A DNA stretch of 64,000 nucleotides from Bacteroidia bacterium. Lineage in GTDB: Bacteria; Bacteroidota; Bacteroidia; JADZBD01. The stretch spans positions 124,001 through 188,000 of the forward strand of contig JAGVMA010000052.1 of NCBI GenBank assembly GCA_020054095.1. Direction: 5' to 3'. A program made the translations under genes and the position numbers. Shown here piece by piece: positions 27,698 to 35,855 of this stretch. The notes under the pieces were generated by a model. It made no database searches, had not been told where the DNA came from, and saw nothing but the letters and a program-made list of their open reading frames with translations. How positions within the stretch are numbered: the first letter of the stretch is position 1; every line of letters begins with the position of its first letter.

Positions 27698-28765
27698 TCA
27701 GGCAATTGCGTGTTTGTTATCGGCAATTAAAAAGTCGGCAATTTTATCTAATTGTGCATCGGAAGCAATGGCCGATTCTATTCCATCTTGCCTTAAGTTA
27801 TCTAAATTTTTTGCCGATGCATCGTCCATTGCGCTTACTGCACGTTTAATTTCAGGTTTAATCCGATGATAATGTGTACTTTTTTTCCCCACTGCATCAA
27901 ACATTTGCTCAACTTGGTAGTCAACAGTTTCTGCCACCCCACCCATCATAATATCTAAAATAGGTTTTACCCATTTTAATGCGCCCCAGTTTTTTGCATC
28001 ATCGTATTTATACGGTTCTTCTTTTGAGCCGGTTCCTATTGATACCATAAACATATCGGCAAGCGTAGCTTTTTTATTACCTGAAATATTGTTGCTGCTG
28101 TAAGATTCAAAAAACTGACGCGCTTCGGCATAAGCACAAAGCGAAGGATTATTTGCAAACACACCGCCATCAATTAAAGGATAGGTAATACCTGCCATTG
28201 ATTTTACTAATGCCGGTTCAAAATAAGTGGGCGCTGCCGCGGTAGCTCGTGCTACTTCGCGCAGATAAAAATCGTATGACAAATCGTTAGCCGCCTTACG
28301 TTTTTTTGCAATGTGGCTTCGCAAGAAAAAAGATTGCCTGCCGGTTATATCATAAGAAGTAATTAGGCAGGGTTTTAGCAATTCGCTTAGGCGTATGTCG
28401 CCCAAATAATCTTTCAAGTTTTTTTCTAATGCTTCGGCTGAATATTTTTCATCATTTAACCCACCGGCCGATTTAATTTTCTGCATTATAGATGCGCTGA
28501 AAATATCGGTGCCTTTTTTCAAATACAAATCAACTGCCTGCTGTGCGCTGAATTTTGGCCGGCCATCTTTATCCGGACAAAGCATCATGCAAGTTAATAT
28601 GCCACCCGTGCTGGTGCCGGCAAGCATATCAAAATAATCGGCAATACGTGCATTGGCATTACCTGATTTTTGTTGTAATTTAGTTTCGAGCGATACGAGT
28701 ATTTGCCCTGGCAAAATTCCTCTTATTCCGCCCCCATCAATACTTAATATTTTTATGTGTGACAT
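27698..28765 (-). CDS. Patatin-like phospholipase
   Basis: A 355-residue patatin-domain lipid acyl hydrolase. The oxyanion motif is DGGGIRGILPG, the catalytic Ser lies in GTSTGG and the catalytic Asp in DGGVFANNPS, giving the Ser-Asp dyad. There is no signal peptide or barrel domain, so it is cytoplasmic, unlike the type V secreted patatins. Neighbours do not include a nucleotidyltransferase or other CBASS genes, so a defence role is not supported. Likely membrane lipid turnover. Confidence 0.9.
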   Translation of the reverse strand: MSHIKILSIDGGGIRGILPGQILVSLETKLQQKSGNANARIADYFDMLAGTSTGGILTCMMLCPDKDGRPKFSAQQAVDLYLKKGTDIFSASIMQKIKSAGGLNDEKYSAEALEKNLKDYLGDIRLSELLKPCLITSYDITGRQSFFLRSHIAKKRKAANDLSYDFYLREVARATAAAPTYFEPALVKSMAGITYPLIDGGVFANNPSLCAYAEARQFFESYSSNNISGNKKATLADMFMVSIGTGSKEEPYKYDDAKNWGALKWVKPILDIMMGGVAETVDYQVEQMFDAVGKKSTHYHRIKPEIKRAVSAMDDASAKNLDNLRQDGIESAIASDAQLDKIADFLIADNKHAIA

Positions 28766-28855
28766 ATTTTTTTTGAATTATTAATTATGTATTTTGAATT
28801 ATGGAAAAATACTTTTTTGAGTATCTTAATTAAGAAGCCACTAAAATAAAATATT

Positions 28856-29635
28856 ATGCGCGTTAAACAAACAATTTTGTTGCTAAGCGTTTTAGCAATT
28901 ATTTCGCTAAGTTTTATCCAAAATCAGGAAAAGCGAATTGTGCACATATTTGTAGCCCTTTGCGATAACGATAGCCAAGGAATAGTGCCCGTGCCAAAAA
29001 AAATAGGGAATGGTAATGATCCTGACCAAAATTTGTATTGGGGTTGCGGTTATGGTGTACGTTCGTTTTTTAAAGCTGCCCCCGAATGGAAATTTCTAAA
29101 ATCCATAAAGAATCCGAAAGCAAATGTGCTTGAACGTGTTATTTTTTCGCATAAAACAAAAAACTGCATTTTAGTAGCAGATGCTTACAAAGGTGCACGC
29201 ATAAAAGAGTGTACAAAAGATTTTTTCAAAAGCGCATCGGGTAATTTTAGCGACACGCTAACGGTATTGACAAAAAACATAAACTTAAACGATGCCGAAT
29301 TAGTTGGTTATGTGGGACACGATGGATTGATGGATTTTAATTTAGATAGTTATCCAGCTAAAAATCCTGATTTGAAAATAAAAAAGCAAGTGATGATTTA
29401 TGCCTGTATCAGTAAATCGTATTACAAAAATGGTATAAAACAAGCCGGTGCATTTCCATTAATATGGACCACCGGACTTATGTGCCCCGAAGCATACACA
29501 ACAAAAGCTGCAATTGATGGCTGGCTTAATAATGAAACAGATAGTCAAATACATTTACGTGTTGCCCAAGCTTATAACCAATACCAAAAATGCGGTTTAG
29601 GTGGTGCTAAAAAACTATTTTATACCGGCTGGTAG
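28856..29635 (+). CDS. Exported protein of unknown family, possible caspase-like fold
   Basis: A 259-residue protein with an N-terminal signal/anchor (MRVKQTILLLSVLAIISLSF). I recall close relatives as uncharacterised proteins in several phyla but no function. Conserved-looking blocks: HIFVALCDN, GIVPVPKKIGNG, YWGCGYGVRSFF, then strand-loop VGYVGHDGLMDF and, ~45 residues later, VMIYACISKSYY, followed by WTTGLMCPEAYTTKAAIDGW. A His after a strand (GHDG) and a Cys at the end of the next strand (ACxS) is the layout of clan CD (caspase/gingipain/CHAT) peptidases, so it may be one; this is inference. It stands alone between the patatin and icd. Confidence 0.75.
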   Translation: MRVKQTILLLSVLAIISLSFIQNQEKRIVHIFVALCDNDSQGIVPVPKKIGNGNDPDQNLYWGCGYGVRSFFKAAPEWKFLKSIKNPKANVLERVIFSHKTKNCILVADAYKGARIKECTKDFFKSASGNFSDTLTVLTKNINLNDAELVGYVGHDGLMDFNLDSYPAKNPDLKIKKQVMIYACISKSYYKNGIKQAGAFPLIWTTGLMCPEAYTTKAAIDGWLNNETDSQIHLRVAQAYNQYQKCGLGGAKKLFYTGW

Positions 29636-29660
29636 TTTTTCATCTAAAAAAGTTGGCAAA

Positions 29661-29693
29661 TTGTTCGTTAATTCAATCACTCTGTTAAATTTG
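29661..29693 (+). promoter_or_regulatory. Probable promoter of icd
   Basis: TAAATTTG at 29686-29693 matches the -7 element TAnnTTTG; TTG at 29661-29663 may be the -33 element, though the 22-bp spacer is long. The start codon is about 40 bases downstream. Confidence 0.45.
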
Positions 29694-29734
29694 TGGCGCA
29701 AATAACACGAAATAAACACTAACAAAAATACATT

Positions 29735-30967
29735 ATGAATAAAATTAAAGTAGCCAATCCTGTGGTAGAATTAGATGGCGATGAAATGACACGCATCATC
29801 TGGAAATTTATTAAAGACAAATTAATACTTCCGTATTTGGATTTGGATATTAAGTACTATGATTTAGGCGTGGAATACCGCGACAAAACGGATGATAAAG
29901 TAACCGTAGAAGCTGCTGAGGCAATTAAAAAATATAACGTGGGTATTAAATGTGCCACCATCACTCCCGATGAGCAACGCGTGGTAGAATTTAACCTAAA
30001 GCAAATGTGGAAATCTCCAAATGGAACTATTCGTAATATATTGGACGGGACTGTTTTTCGTGAACCTATTGTTTGCAAAAACGTACCACGTTTAGTGCCT
30101 AACTGGACAGCACCAATTTGCATTGGCCGCCATGCTTTTGGCGATCAATACCGTGCTACTGATTTTGTAACCAAAGGAAAAGGAAAATTAACCGTAAGTT
30201 TTATACCCGAAGATGGCAGTGCACCGCAATCGTTTGAAGTATTTAACTTCAAAGCCGATGGTGTTGCTTTAACAATGTATAATACCGATGAATCAATTAA
30301 AGGATTTGCTTACTCTTGTTTTAATACTGCATTACAAAAAGGCTGGCCTCTTTACCTTTCTACAAAAAACACTATTCTAAAAAAATACGATGGCCGCTTC
30401 AAAGATATTTTTGAGGAGATTTATCAAAGAGAATTTAAAGCAAAATTTGATGCGAAAGGAATTGTGTATGAGCATCGCCTTATTGATGACATGGTAGCAT
30501 CAGCATTAAAATGGAACGGGAATTTTGTGTGGGCTTGTAAAAACTACGATGGCGATGTTCAATCAGACACCGTTGCACAAGGTTTTGGCTCATTAGGTTT
30601 AATGACATCTGTATTAGTTACTCCCGATGGAAAAACAATGGAAGCAGAAGCCGCACACGGAACTGTTACGCGCCACTATCGCGATCATCAAGCGGGCAAA
30701 CCAACATCTACCAATCCTATTGCATCTATTTTTGCTTGGACACGCGGATTAGAATTTCGCGGAAAATTAGATGGCAACCAAGAGTTAGTTAACTTCTGCC
30801 AAGCACTTGAGCAAGTGTGTGTTGAAACAGTGGAGTCAGGAAAAATGACAAAAGATTTGGCAGTGTGCATACATGGCAATAAAGTGAAGCACGGTGAGCA
30901 TTATTTATACACCGAAGAGTTTTTAACAGCACTCGACAACAACTTGAAAGCAAAACTTAAAAAATAA
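29735..30967 (+). CDS. icd: NADP-dependent isocitrate dehydrogenase
   Basis: A 410-residue homodimeric isocitrate dehydrogenase of the eukaryote-like class (subfamily II), converting isocitrate to 2-oxoglutarate with NADP in the TCA cycle. Visible: [18 protein letters not shown] at the N-terminus, the substrate loop [53 protein letters not shown] and the cofactor region [17 protein letters not shown], where Arg/His favour NADP. Length matches the family. It has its own promoter and terminator. Confidence 0.97.
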   Translation: MNKIKVANPVVELDGDEMTRIIWKFIKDKLILPYLDLDIKYYDLGVEYRDKTDDKVTVEAAEAIKKYNVGIKCATITPDEQRVVEFNLKQMWKSPNGTIRNILDGTVFREPIVCKNVPRLVPNWTAPICIGRHAFGDQYRATDFVTKGKGKLTVSFIPEDGSAPQSFEVFNFKADGVALTMYNTDESIKGFAYSCFNTALQKGWPLYLSTKNTILKKYDGRFKDIFEEIYQREFKAKFDAKGIVYEHRLIDDMVASALKWNGNFVWACKNYDGDVQSDTVAQGFGSLGLMTSVLVTPDGKTMEAEAAHGTVTRHYRDHQAGKPTSTNPIASIFAWTRGLEFRGKLDGNQELVNFCQALEQVCVETVESGKMTKDLAVCIHGNKVKHGEHYLYTEEFLTALDNNLKAKLKK

Positions 30968-30989
30968 AATTCAGAAAATACCCAACACT

Positions 30990-31024
30990 AATCTCCCTCC
31001 CCAACAAAAGAGGGAGATTTTTTT
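30990..31024 (+). terminator. Terminator of icd, touching the next gene
   Basis: AATCTCCCTC (30990-30999) pairs with GAGGGAGATT (31010-31019) around a 10-nt loop and is followed by seven T to 31024. The GNAT start codon begins only two bases after the T tract. Confidence 0.85.
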
Positions 31025-31026
31025 AT

Positions 31027-31578
31027 ATGCTACAACTAAAATTTCATCCCTTCCCTGTTTTGGAAACCAATCGGTTACGATTGCGGCAATTAACATTAGA
31101 TGATGCACCTGTTTACCACCAAATGCGATCTGACAAAGAAATGATGCGATATATTCCGCGCCCGCTTTCAAAATCAGTAGCAGATACAATTGAATTAATA
31201 AACAATACCAACAATTTACTTAAGGAAGCAACCAGCATAACATGGGCAATGGAATTGAAAGTAACCCAAACGATGATTGGCACCATAGGCTTCTACCGAA
31301 TACAAAAGGAAAATTACAGAGGCGAAATTGGCTATATGCTTGATAAAAAACACCAAGGCGCTGGGCTTATGCACGAAGCCATAAAGCATACAATAGATTA
31401 TGGATTTAATGAACTAAAATTTCACTCCATCGAAGCAGTTATAGATCCGGAAAATAGTGCATCGGAAAAATTATTGCTAAAAAATAATTTCGTGAAAGAA
31501 GCTCACCTAAAATAAAACTGCTTTTTTGAGGGCAAGTTTTTAGATTCTGTTATTTATTCCCTCATCAACAAAAAATAA
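31027..31578 (+). pseudogene. GNAT acetyltransferase interrupted by an in-frame stop
   Basis: A RimJ/RimL-type N-acetyltransferase. The first 162 codons read as a normal GNAT domain (LETNRLRLRQLTLDDAP at the start, acetyl-CoA site YRGEIGYMLDKKHQGAGLMHEA) down to NNFVKEAHLK, then TAA at 31513. The same frame goes on for 20 more sense codons (NCFFEGKFLDSVIYSLINKK) to a second TAA at 31576, and these are exactly the usual C-terminal strand of the family, where the stop position is normally Glu (GAA). One G-to-T change explains it. The last beta strand is therefore lost; activity is doubtful. Its start abuts the icd terminator, so transcription also seems to depend on read-through. Confidence 0.75.
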
Positions 31579-31589
31579 GCCCATCCATA

Positions 31590-32069
31590 ATGAATTTCAG
31601 AATAGAAAAACTAAACAGTAAAAAACTAATTGGGATGAAAGCAAGCATGAGTTTTGCCAAATTTAATGTGGCATCGCTTTGGCAAAAATTTATGCAGAGG
31701 CGAAATGAAATAACTAATACTGTTTCAACCGAATTAATTTCTATGACAATATACTCGCCCACTCATTTTACAAATTTTAGCACTGCGAACAATTTTGAAA
31801 AATGGGCGGCTGTTGAGGTAATTGATTACAAAAACATTCCACAAGGGATGGAATCTTTTACATTAGCCAATGGAGAATATGCAGTATTTTTAATTAGAGG
31901 CGATGCTACTGAATTCAGAAAGCAGATGCAATATATTTATAGTACGTGGTTGCCAGCTACCAATTATGTTTTAGCCAATAAACCGCATTTTGAACTATTA
32001 GGATCTAAATACAAAAACAACCACCCTGATTCGGAAGAAGAGGTGTGGATACCGATATTACCGAAGTAA
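31590..32069 (+). CDS. GyrI-like effector-binding domain protein
   Basis: A 159-residue stand-alone GyrI-like/AraC effector-binding domain (SHV fold): an N-terminal strand with KLNSKKLIGMKASMSF, the middle ISMTIYSP and FEKWAAVEV strands, the FTLANGEYAVFLIRGD core and the C-terminal HFELLGSKY...EEEVWIPIL, where the Glu pair normally lines the ligand pocket. No DNA-binding domain is attached. Such proteins bind or hydrolyse small cationic compounds or inhibit gyrase in enterobacteria. Its ATG is 11 bases after the end of the GNAT frame, so they probably formed one operon. Confidence 0.8.
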   Translation: MNFRIEKLNSKKLIGMKASMSFAKFNVASLWQKFMQRRNEITNTVSTELISMTIYSPTHFTNFSTANNFEKWAAVEVIDYKNIPQGMESFTLANGEYAVFLIRGDATEFRKQMQYIYSTWLPATNYVLANKPHFELLGSKYKNNHPDSEEEVWIPILPK

Positions 32070-32087
32070 AATATATTAGACACTTTT

Positions 32088-33644
32088 TTACTTAGCAATA
32101 TTAATTGCACGTGTTTCACGTATAACAGTAACTTTTACTTGCCCTGGATATGTCATTTCGGTTTGTATTTTTTGTGCTATGTTAAACGATAGTGTTTCGG
32201 CATCTTTATCGTTCACTTTTTCGCTCGATACAATTACACGCAATTCCCTGCCCGCTTGTATGGCATAGGATTTATCTACACCGGGATAGCCAAGCGCCAA
32301 GCTTTCTAAATCTTTCAGTCGTTTAATATATTGCTCGGTCATTTCTCTTCGCGCGCCCGGCCTTGCACCCGAAATAGCATCGCACACTTGTATGATGGGC
32401 GAAATAAGCGTGTTCATTTCTATTTCATCGTGGTGAGCGCCTATGGCATTACACACTTCGGGTTTCTCTTTGTATTTTTCGGCAAGGCGCATACCTAATA
32501 TCGCGTGCGGAATTTCCGGTTCGTCATCGGGCACTTTGCCTATGTCGTGTAACAAGCCGGCACGCTTTGCAAGTTTCACATTTAAGCCAAGCTCGGTAGC
32601 CATTATAGCGCAAAGGTTAGCTACTTCGCGCGAGTGTTGCAATAAATTTTGTCCGTAAGACGAACGGTATTTCATTCTACCCACCATTCGTATTAATTCC
32701 GGATGCAAACCATGTATACCCAAATCAATAGTAGTGCGCTTACCCACTTCCACAATCTCTTCTTCTAACTGTTTTTTTACTTTCTCCACTATTTCTTCAA
32801 TGCGTGCAGGGTGTATTCTTCCATCGGTTACTAATTGGTGTAACGATAAACGTGCAATTTCTCTTCGCACCGGATCGAAACACGAAAGCGTAATGGCATC
32901 GGGCGTATCATCAACAATAATTTCTACACCGGTGGCTGCCTCTAATGCGCGAATGTTTCTGCCCTCACGACCAATAATTCGGCCTTTCATTTCATCGCCT
33001 TGTATGTGAAAAACCGATACCGAATTTTCCACTGCATGTTCGGTTGCTACACGCTGTATGGTTTGTATTACAATTTTTTTGGCTTCTTTGTTGGCAGCTA
33101 TTTTTGCTTCTTCCACCACATCTTTAATATGTGATAATGCTTCGGTTTTTGCTTCCGCTTTTAGCGACTCCACTAATTGTGCTTTTGCATCATCTGCCGA
33201 AAGCCCCGAAATTTTCTCTAACTGCTCCACTTGTTTGCGATGCGATTTTTCAACTTCCGTTTGCTTCTTTTCAATTACCTCAAGTTGGGCAGTTAAATTT
33301 TGGCGAAGTTTATCAAGTTCTTGATCCTTGCGCTGTGTTTGTTCTGTTTTCTGCGAAAGCGCTTGTTCCTTTTGTTTAATACGATTTTCCGCAACATTCA
33401 TTTGCTGATTTTTTTCGTTTATCTGCTTTTCGTGGTCGGATTTAAGCTGCAAAAATTTTTCTTTTGCTTGTAGTATTTTTTCGTTTTTAATTTTTTCGGC
33501 TTCCACTTCGGCTTCTTTTATTTTAAGTTGCGCTTTGCGTGTTACTGCTTTGCGCAATACCGATGAGGCAATAATAATACCCAGCACAAGGCAAGCTATG
33601 CCTGTGCCGGAAATAATTAATATGGTTACTAAATCGAGATTCAT
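32088..33644 (-). CDS. rny: Ribonuclease Y
   Basis: A 518-residue endoribonuclease that starts mRNA decay at the membrane. Order: N-terminal transmembrane helix (about 6-27), a long Lys/Glu/Gln-rich coiled coil (about 30-200), KH RNA-binding domain ([19 protein letters not shown]), and HD domain with the metal motif [18 protein letters not shown] and [13 protein letters not shown]. Length and order match the family. It is followed on the same strand by nothing close; zapA lies 90 bases upstream, so the three genes 34340-32088 may be one transcript. Confidence 0.97.
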   Translation of the reverse strand: MNLDLVTILIISGTGIACLVLGIIIASSVLRKAVTRKAQLKIKEAEVEAEKIKNEKILQAKEKFLQLKSDHEKQINEKNQQMNVAENRIKQKEQALSQKTEQTQRKDQELDKLRQNLTAQLEVIEKKQTEVEKSHRKQVEQLEKISGLSADDAKAQLVESLKAEAKTEALSHIKDVVEEAKIAANKEAKKIVIQTIQRVATEHAVENSVSVFHIQGDEMKGRIIGREGRNIRALEAATGVEIIVDDTPDAITLSCFDPVRREIARLSLHQLVTDGRIHPARIEEIVEKVKKQLEEEIVEVGKRTTIDLGIHGLHPELIRMVGRMKYRSSYGQNLLQHSREVANLCAIMATELGLNVKLAKRAGLLHDIGKVPDDEPEIPHAILGMRLAEKYKEKPEVCNAIGAHHDEIEMNTLISPIIQVCDAISGARPGARREMTEQYIKRLKDLESLALGYPGVDKSYAIQAGRELRVIVSSEKVNDKDAETLSFNIAQKIQTEMTYPGQVKVTVIRETRAINIAK

Positions 33645-33733
33645 TGTTTGGTTTTTTGGTAAACAAAAAATACTGAGGGCAGCAATTCATCGCTGCGGAT
33701 TCATGCGGGTGGTAAGAAAAAAGACTTAGTCTG

Positions 33734-34027
33734 TTATTTCACTTTTTTGAGGTACGATGAAACAAAACTCTCTAAATCAGTAACGGTTTGCGCCACCGAG
33801 TTTTGGTCAGTACTTAATTCAGTATGTATTGAAAGCTGGCCGGCAATAATTTGCAAGGCGCTCATGGCTAATAAATCTTGTTTATCTTTTACCGCAAAAC
33901 TGTTTTCGAATTGCTCCACTTGTTTATTAATCATCGCGGCAGCACGCATTAGGTTATCTTCCTCGCTTGCCTTTACGGTAACCGGATACTTTCTGCCTGC
34001 TATTTTTACTTCTACTGAACTTTTCAT
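33734..34027 (-). CDS. zapA: Cell division protein ZapA
   Basis: A 97-residue ZapA homologue, a small coiled-coil protein that cross-links FtsZ filaments at the division ring. It has the N-terminal strand pair (VEVKIAGRKYPVTVKASEED) followed by the long helix (LMRAAAMINKQVEQFENSFAVKDKQDLLAMSALQIA-like). It sits between a second coiled-coil gene and rny, a conserved Bacteroidota order as I recall it. Confidence 0.88.
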   Translation of the reverse strand: MKSSVEVKIAGRKYPVTVKASEEDNLMRAAAMINKQVEQFENSFAVKDKQDLLAMSALQIIAGQLSIHTELSTDQNSVAQTVTDLESFVSSYLKKVK

Positions 34028-34052
34028 CTTTGTTTCAGGATTTTTAACCTGA

Positions 34053-34340
34053 TTAGTTATTTAACAGAGCCATGCATTTGTCTATTTCTCGCACCAACTC
34101 GTTTATTTTATACTTTAACTCGGTATTGTCTTGTTTGTTGTTTATTGTTTTTGAGAGTTTAATTATTTTGTTGGTTTCTTCGAGTTTAACGAATATCTGT
34201 TTTTGCTTTTCCAATTCGGCATTAATTGCTTCTTTTTCGTGCTTTAGTTTTTCTATATCCTCGGTTGCTTTTACGTGTAAATGTACTAGTTTTTCAACTT
34301 TGCTTTGTAAGCTGTTAATGGTATGTAAAAAGTCGGCCAT
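34053..34340 (-). CDS. Small coiled-coil protein upstream of zapA
   Basis: A 95-residue protein that is almost all coiled coil with heptads of Leu/Ile (LQSKVEKLVHLHVKATEDIEKL, then EAINAELEKQKQIFVKLEETNKII) and a C-terminal helix. It has no recognisable catalytic motif. It lies 25 bases upstream of zapA on the same strand, which suggests a divisome-related partner, much as ZapB is a coiled-coil partner of ZapA in enterobacteria; no sequence homology to ZapB is claimed. Confidence 0.75.
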   Translation of the reverse strand: MADFLHTINSLQSKVEKLVHLHVKATEDIEKLKHEKEAINAELEKQKQIFVKLEETNKIIKLSKTINNKQDNTELKYKINELVREIDKCMALLNN

Positions 34341-34394
34341 TTAAATAGTTAAGCGTTTGTTTAGCAAATGTAATATTTTGATTAAATAAACGAG

Positions 34395-34432
34395 CTTAAA
34401 GCAGCAGCCCTTTGTGGGTAAGCTGCTTTAAG
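34395..34432 (-). terminator. Terminator of the peroxiredoxin gene
   Basis: CTTAAAGCAGC (34395-34405) and GCTGCTTTAAG (34422-34432) form an 11-bp perfect stem with a 16-nt loop, just after the peroxiredoxin stop on the minus strand. The T tract beyond it (CTCGTTTATTT) is weak. Confidence 0.6.
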
Positions 34433-34450
34433 TCAAAAATTGTGGTTTTG

Positions 34451-35083
34451 CTATTTTTTGCCCAAATATTCGGCCACGCCTGAGTGGGTGGCCTTCATGC
34501 CATCGGCTCCTTTTACCCAGTTGGCAGGGCAAACTTCACCATTTTCTTCGTTAAACTGAAGCGCATCAACCATGCGCAATGCTTCATCCACATTACGGCC
34601 GAGTGGTAAATCATTTATCAATAAATGGCGCACGTTGCCTTTTTTATCAATTAAAAACAATCCGCGATAAGCTATCATTTGTCCGGTGGTGGTCATGTTG
34701 CCATCATCGTTATAGCTGTATTCGCCATCTAAAACACCATAATTCATGGCTATGGTTTTAGTGGTATCGGCAACTATCGGATAGGTAATGCCTTTAATAC
34801 CACCTTGGGCTTTACTGAGTTGCAACCAGCCCCAGTGCGATTGTTCTGTATCGGTGCTGCAAGCTACCAATTGAACTCCGCGTTTTTCAAATTCGGTTAA
34901 TTTTTCCTGAAAAGCATGTAATTCGGTAGGGCACACAAATGTGAAATCTTTAGGGTAAAAGAAAAACACAACGTATTTTTTGCCTACATATTGATCGAGC
35001 GAAAAGTTTTCTACTATTTCGCCACCATGCACCACAGCTTTTGCTGAAAACGATGGTGCCTTTTTTCCTATTAGTGATATCAT
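34451..35083 (-). CDS. 2-Cys peroxiredoxin (AhpC/Prx1 type)
   Basis: A 210-residue thiol peroxidase. The peroxidatic Cys51 is in FTFVCPTELHAF and the resolving Cys in GEVCPANWVKG near residue 180, with the C-terminal YLGKK (YF-like) helix typical of the sensitive Prx1/AhpC group. The GGxxG-like loop (SKAQGGIKGI) is also present. It reduces hydrogen peroxide and alkyl hydroperoxides. Single gene with its own terminator; no ahpF nearby, so thioredoxin is the likely reductant. A tiny membrane-peptide frame lies 124 bases upstream on the same strand. Confidence 0.95.
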   Translation of the reverse strand: MISLIGKKAPSFSAKAVVHGGEIVENFSLDQYVGKKYVVFFFYPKDFTFVCPTELHAFQEKLTEFEKRGVQLVACSTDTEQSHWGWLQLSKAQGGIKGITYPIVADTTKTIAMNYGVLDGEYSYNDDGNMTTTGQMIAYRGLFLIDKKGNVRHLLINDLPLGRNVDEALRMVDALQFNEENGEVCPANWVKGADGMKATHSGVAEYLGKK

Positions 35084-35206
35084 GTAGTTTAATTTTTTTG
35101 GATTAAGTTATTTATTTATTTGCTCTGCAAATTTAATAATAAGTAGCATCTACTGCCTTAAAAAGCGAGGATTATATTTTGGTTTGTAAAAGCATATTGG
35201 GCAGGG

Positions 35207-35299
35207 CTAATCGTCATCGCCAGGCTTAAACTCAAAGGGCGAAACCAATGCTACCAATAATATTAAAACTACAAAGCTGAATACGAGTGTGGTTGCCAT
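35207..35299 (-). CDS. Putative 30-residue membrane peptide
   Basis: A short frame from ATG (35299) to TAG (35207). Residues 5-20 are a clean hydrophobic helix (LVFSFVVLILLVALVS), followed by PFEFKPGDDD, an acidic tail. An A-rich stretch lies just before the ATG, as is usual for Bacteroidota start regions. It sits between the divergent VOC gene and the peroxiredoxin gene. The polarity is that of small single-pass membrane proteins. I know of no family, and chance cannot be excluded at this length. Confidence 0.4.
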   Translation of the reverse strand: MATTLVFSFVVLILLVALVSPFEFKPGDDD

Positions 35300-35373
35300 G
35301 TTTTTTTTGATTACAAAATTTGCGCCATAGTGTTATGCCATTATTTTTATAGTATTATGGTTTTGTTATAGCA

Positions 35374-35402
35374 TTGGTTTTAAAATCTATTCAATACATT
35401 TG
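35374..35402 (+). promoter_or_regulatory. Promoter of the VOC-family gene
   Basis: TACATTTG at 35395-35402 matches the -7 element and ATTG at 35374-35377 lies 17 bp upstream. Because it covers the TTG at 35400 that would extend the frame, the ATG at 35424 is the better start. Confidence 0.5.
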
Positions 35403-35423
35403 CCGGTACTAAAAACACGAGCA

Positions 35424-35831
35424 ATGAAATCGCAAGTATTTATTAATTTACCGGTTACCAATTTGGAAAAATCAGCAGCACTTTACACCAAAATGGGTTT
35501 TACTATAAACCCGGCTTTTTCTGATAATTCGGCAAAATGCTTAGTTTGGAGCGAAGAAATATTTTTAATGATAATGACTACTGATAGGTTTAAAACATTT
35601 GCCACCAGGCCGCTGGCTGATACTAAAAATGGGCTGGCAGGCATATATGCTTTATCGGTTAGCAGCTTAGCTAAAGTTAATGAAGTGGCGGGTAATGCTC
35701 TTGCGGCAGGTGCCACCGAACCCAAGCCATTGCAAGACCATGGTTTTATGCAACTGCGCACCATCGAAGATGCCGATGGCCATACATGGGAAATTTTCTT
35801 TATGGATATGACTAAACTGCCGCAGCAGTAA
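35424..35831 (+). CDS. VOC family (glyoxalase/bleomycin-resistance fold) protein
   Basis: A 135-residue single-module vicinal-oxygen-chelate protein: FINLPVTNLEKSAALYTKMGFTINPAFSD is the first beta-alpha-beta-beta unit, and HGFMQLRTIEDADGHTWEIFFMD the second, with the usual DADGHTWEI ending. Similar small proteins (PhnB/glyoxalase-like) dimerise to build the metal site; substrate unknown. Convergent with glmM, whose end is only 24 bases away. Confidence 0.85.
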   Translation: MKSQVFINLPVTNLEKSAALYTKMGFTINPAFSDNSAKCLVWSEEIFLMIMTTDRFKTFATRPLADTKNGLAGIYALSVSSLAKVNEVAGNALAAGATEPKPLQDHGFMQLRTIEDADGHTWEIFFMDMTKLPQQ

Positions 35832-35855
35832 TTTAAGAAGGAAGAAAAAACTTGT

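Noticed and set aside
27698-28765. Patatin as a CBASS effector
   Set aside because: No cGAS-like nucleotidyltransferase, HORMA or TRIP13 gene nearby; neighbours are a lipoprotein and an unrelated exported protein.
33645-33733. Gap between zapA and rny as a 6S RNA locus
   Set aside because: 6S RNA is next to zapA in some bacteria, but this gap is only 89 bp and shows no long bulged hairpin.
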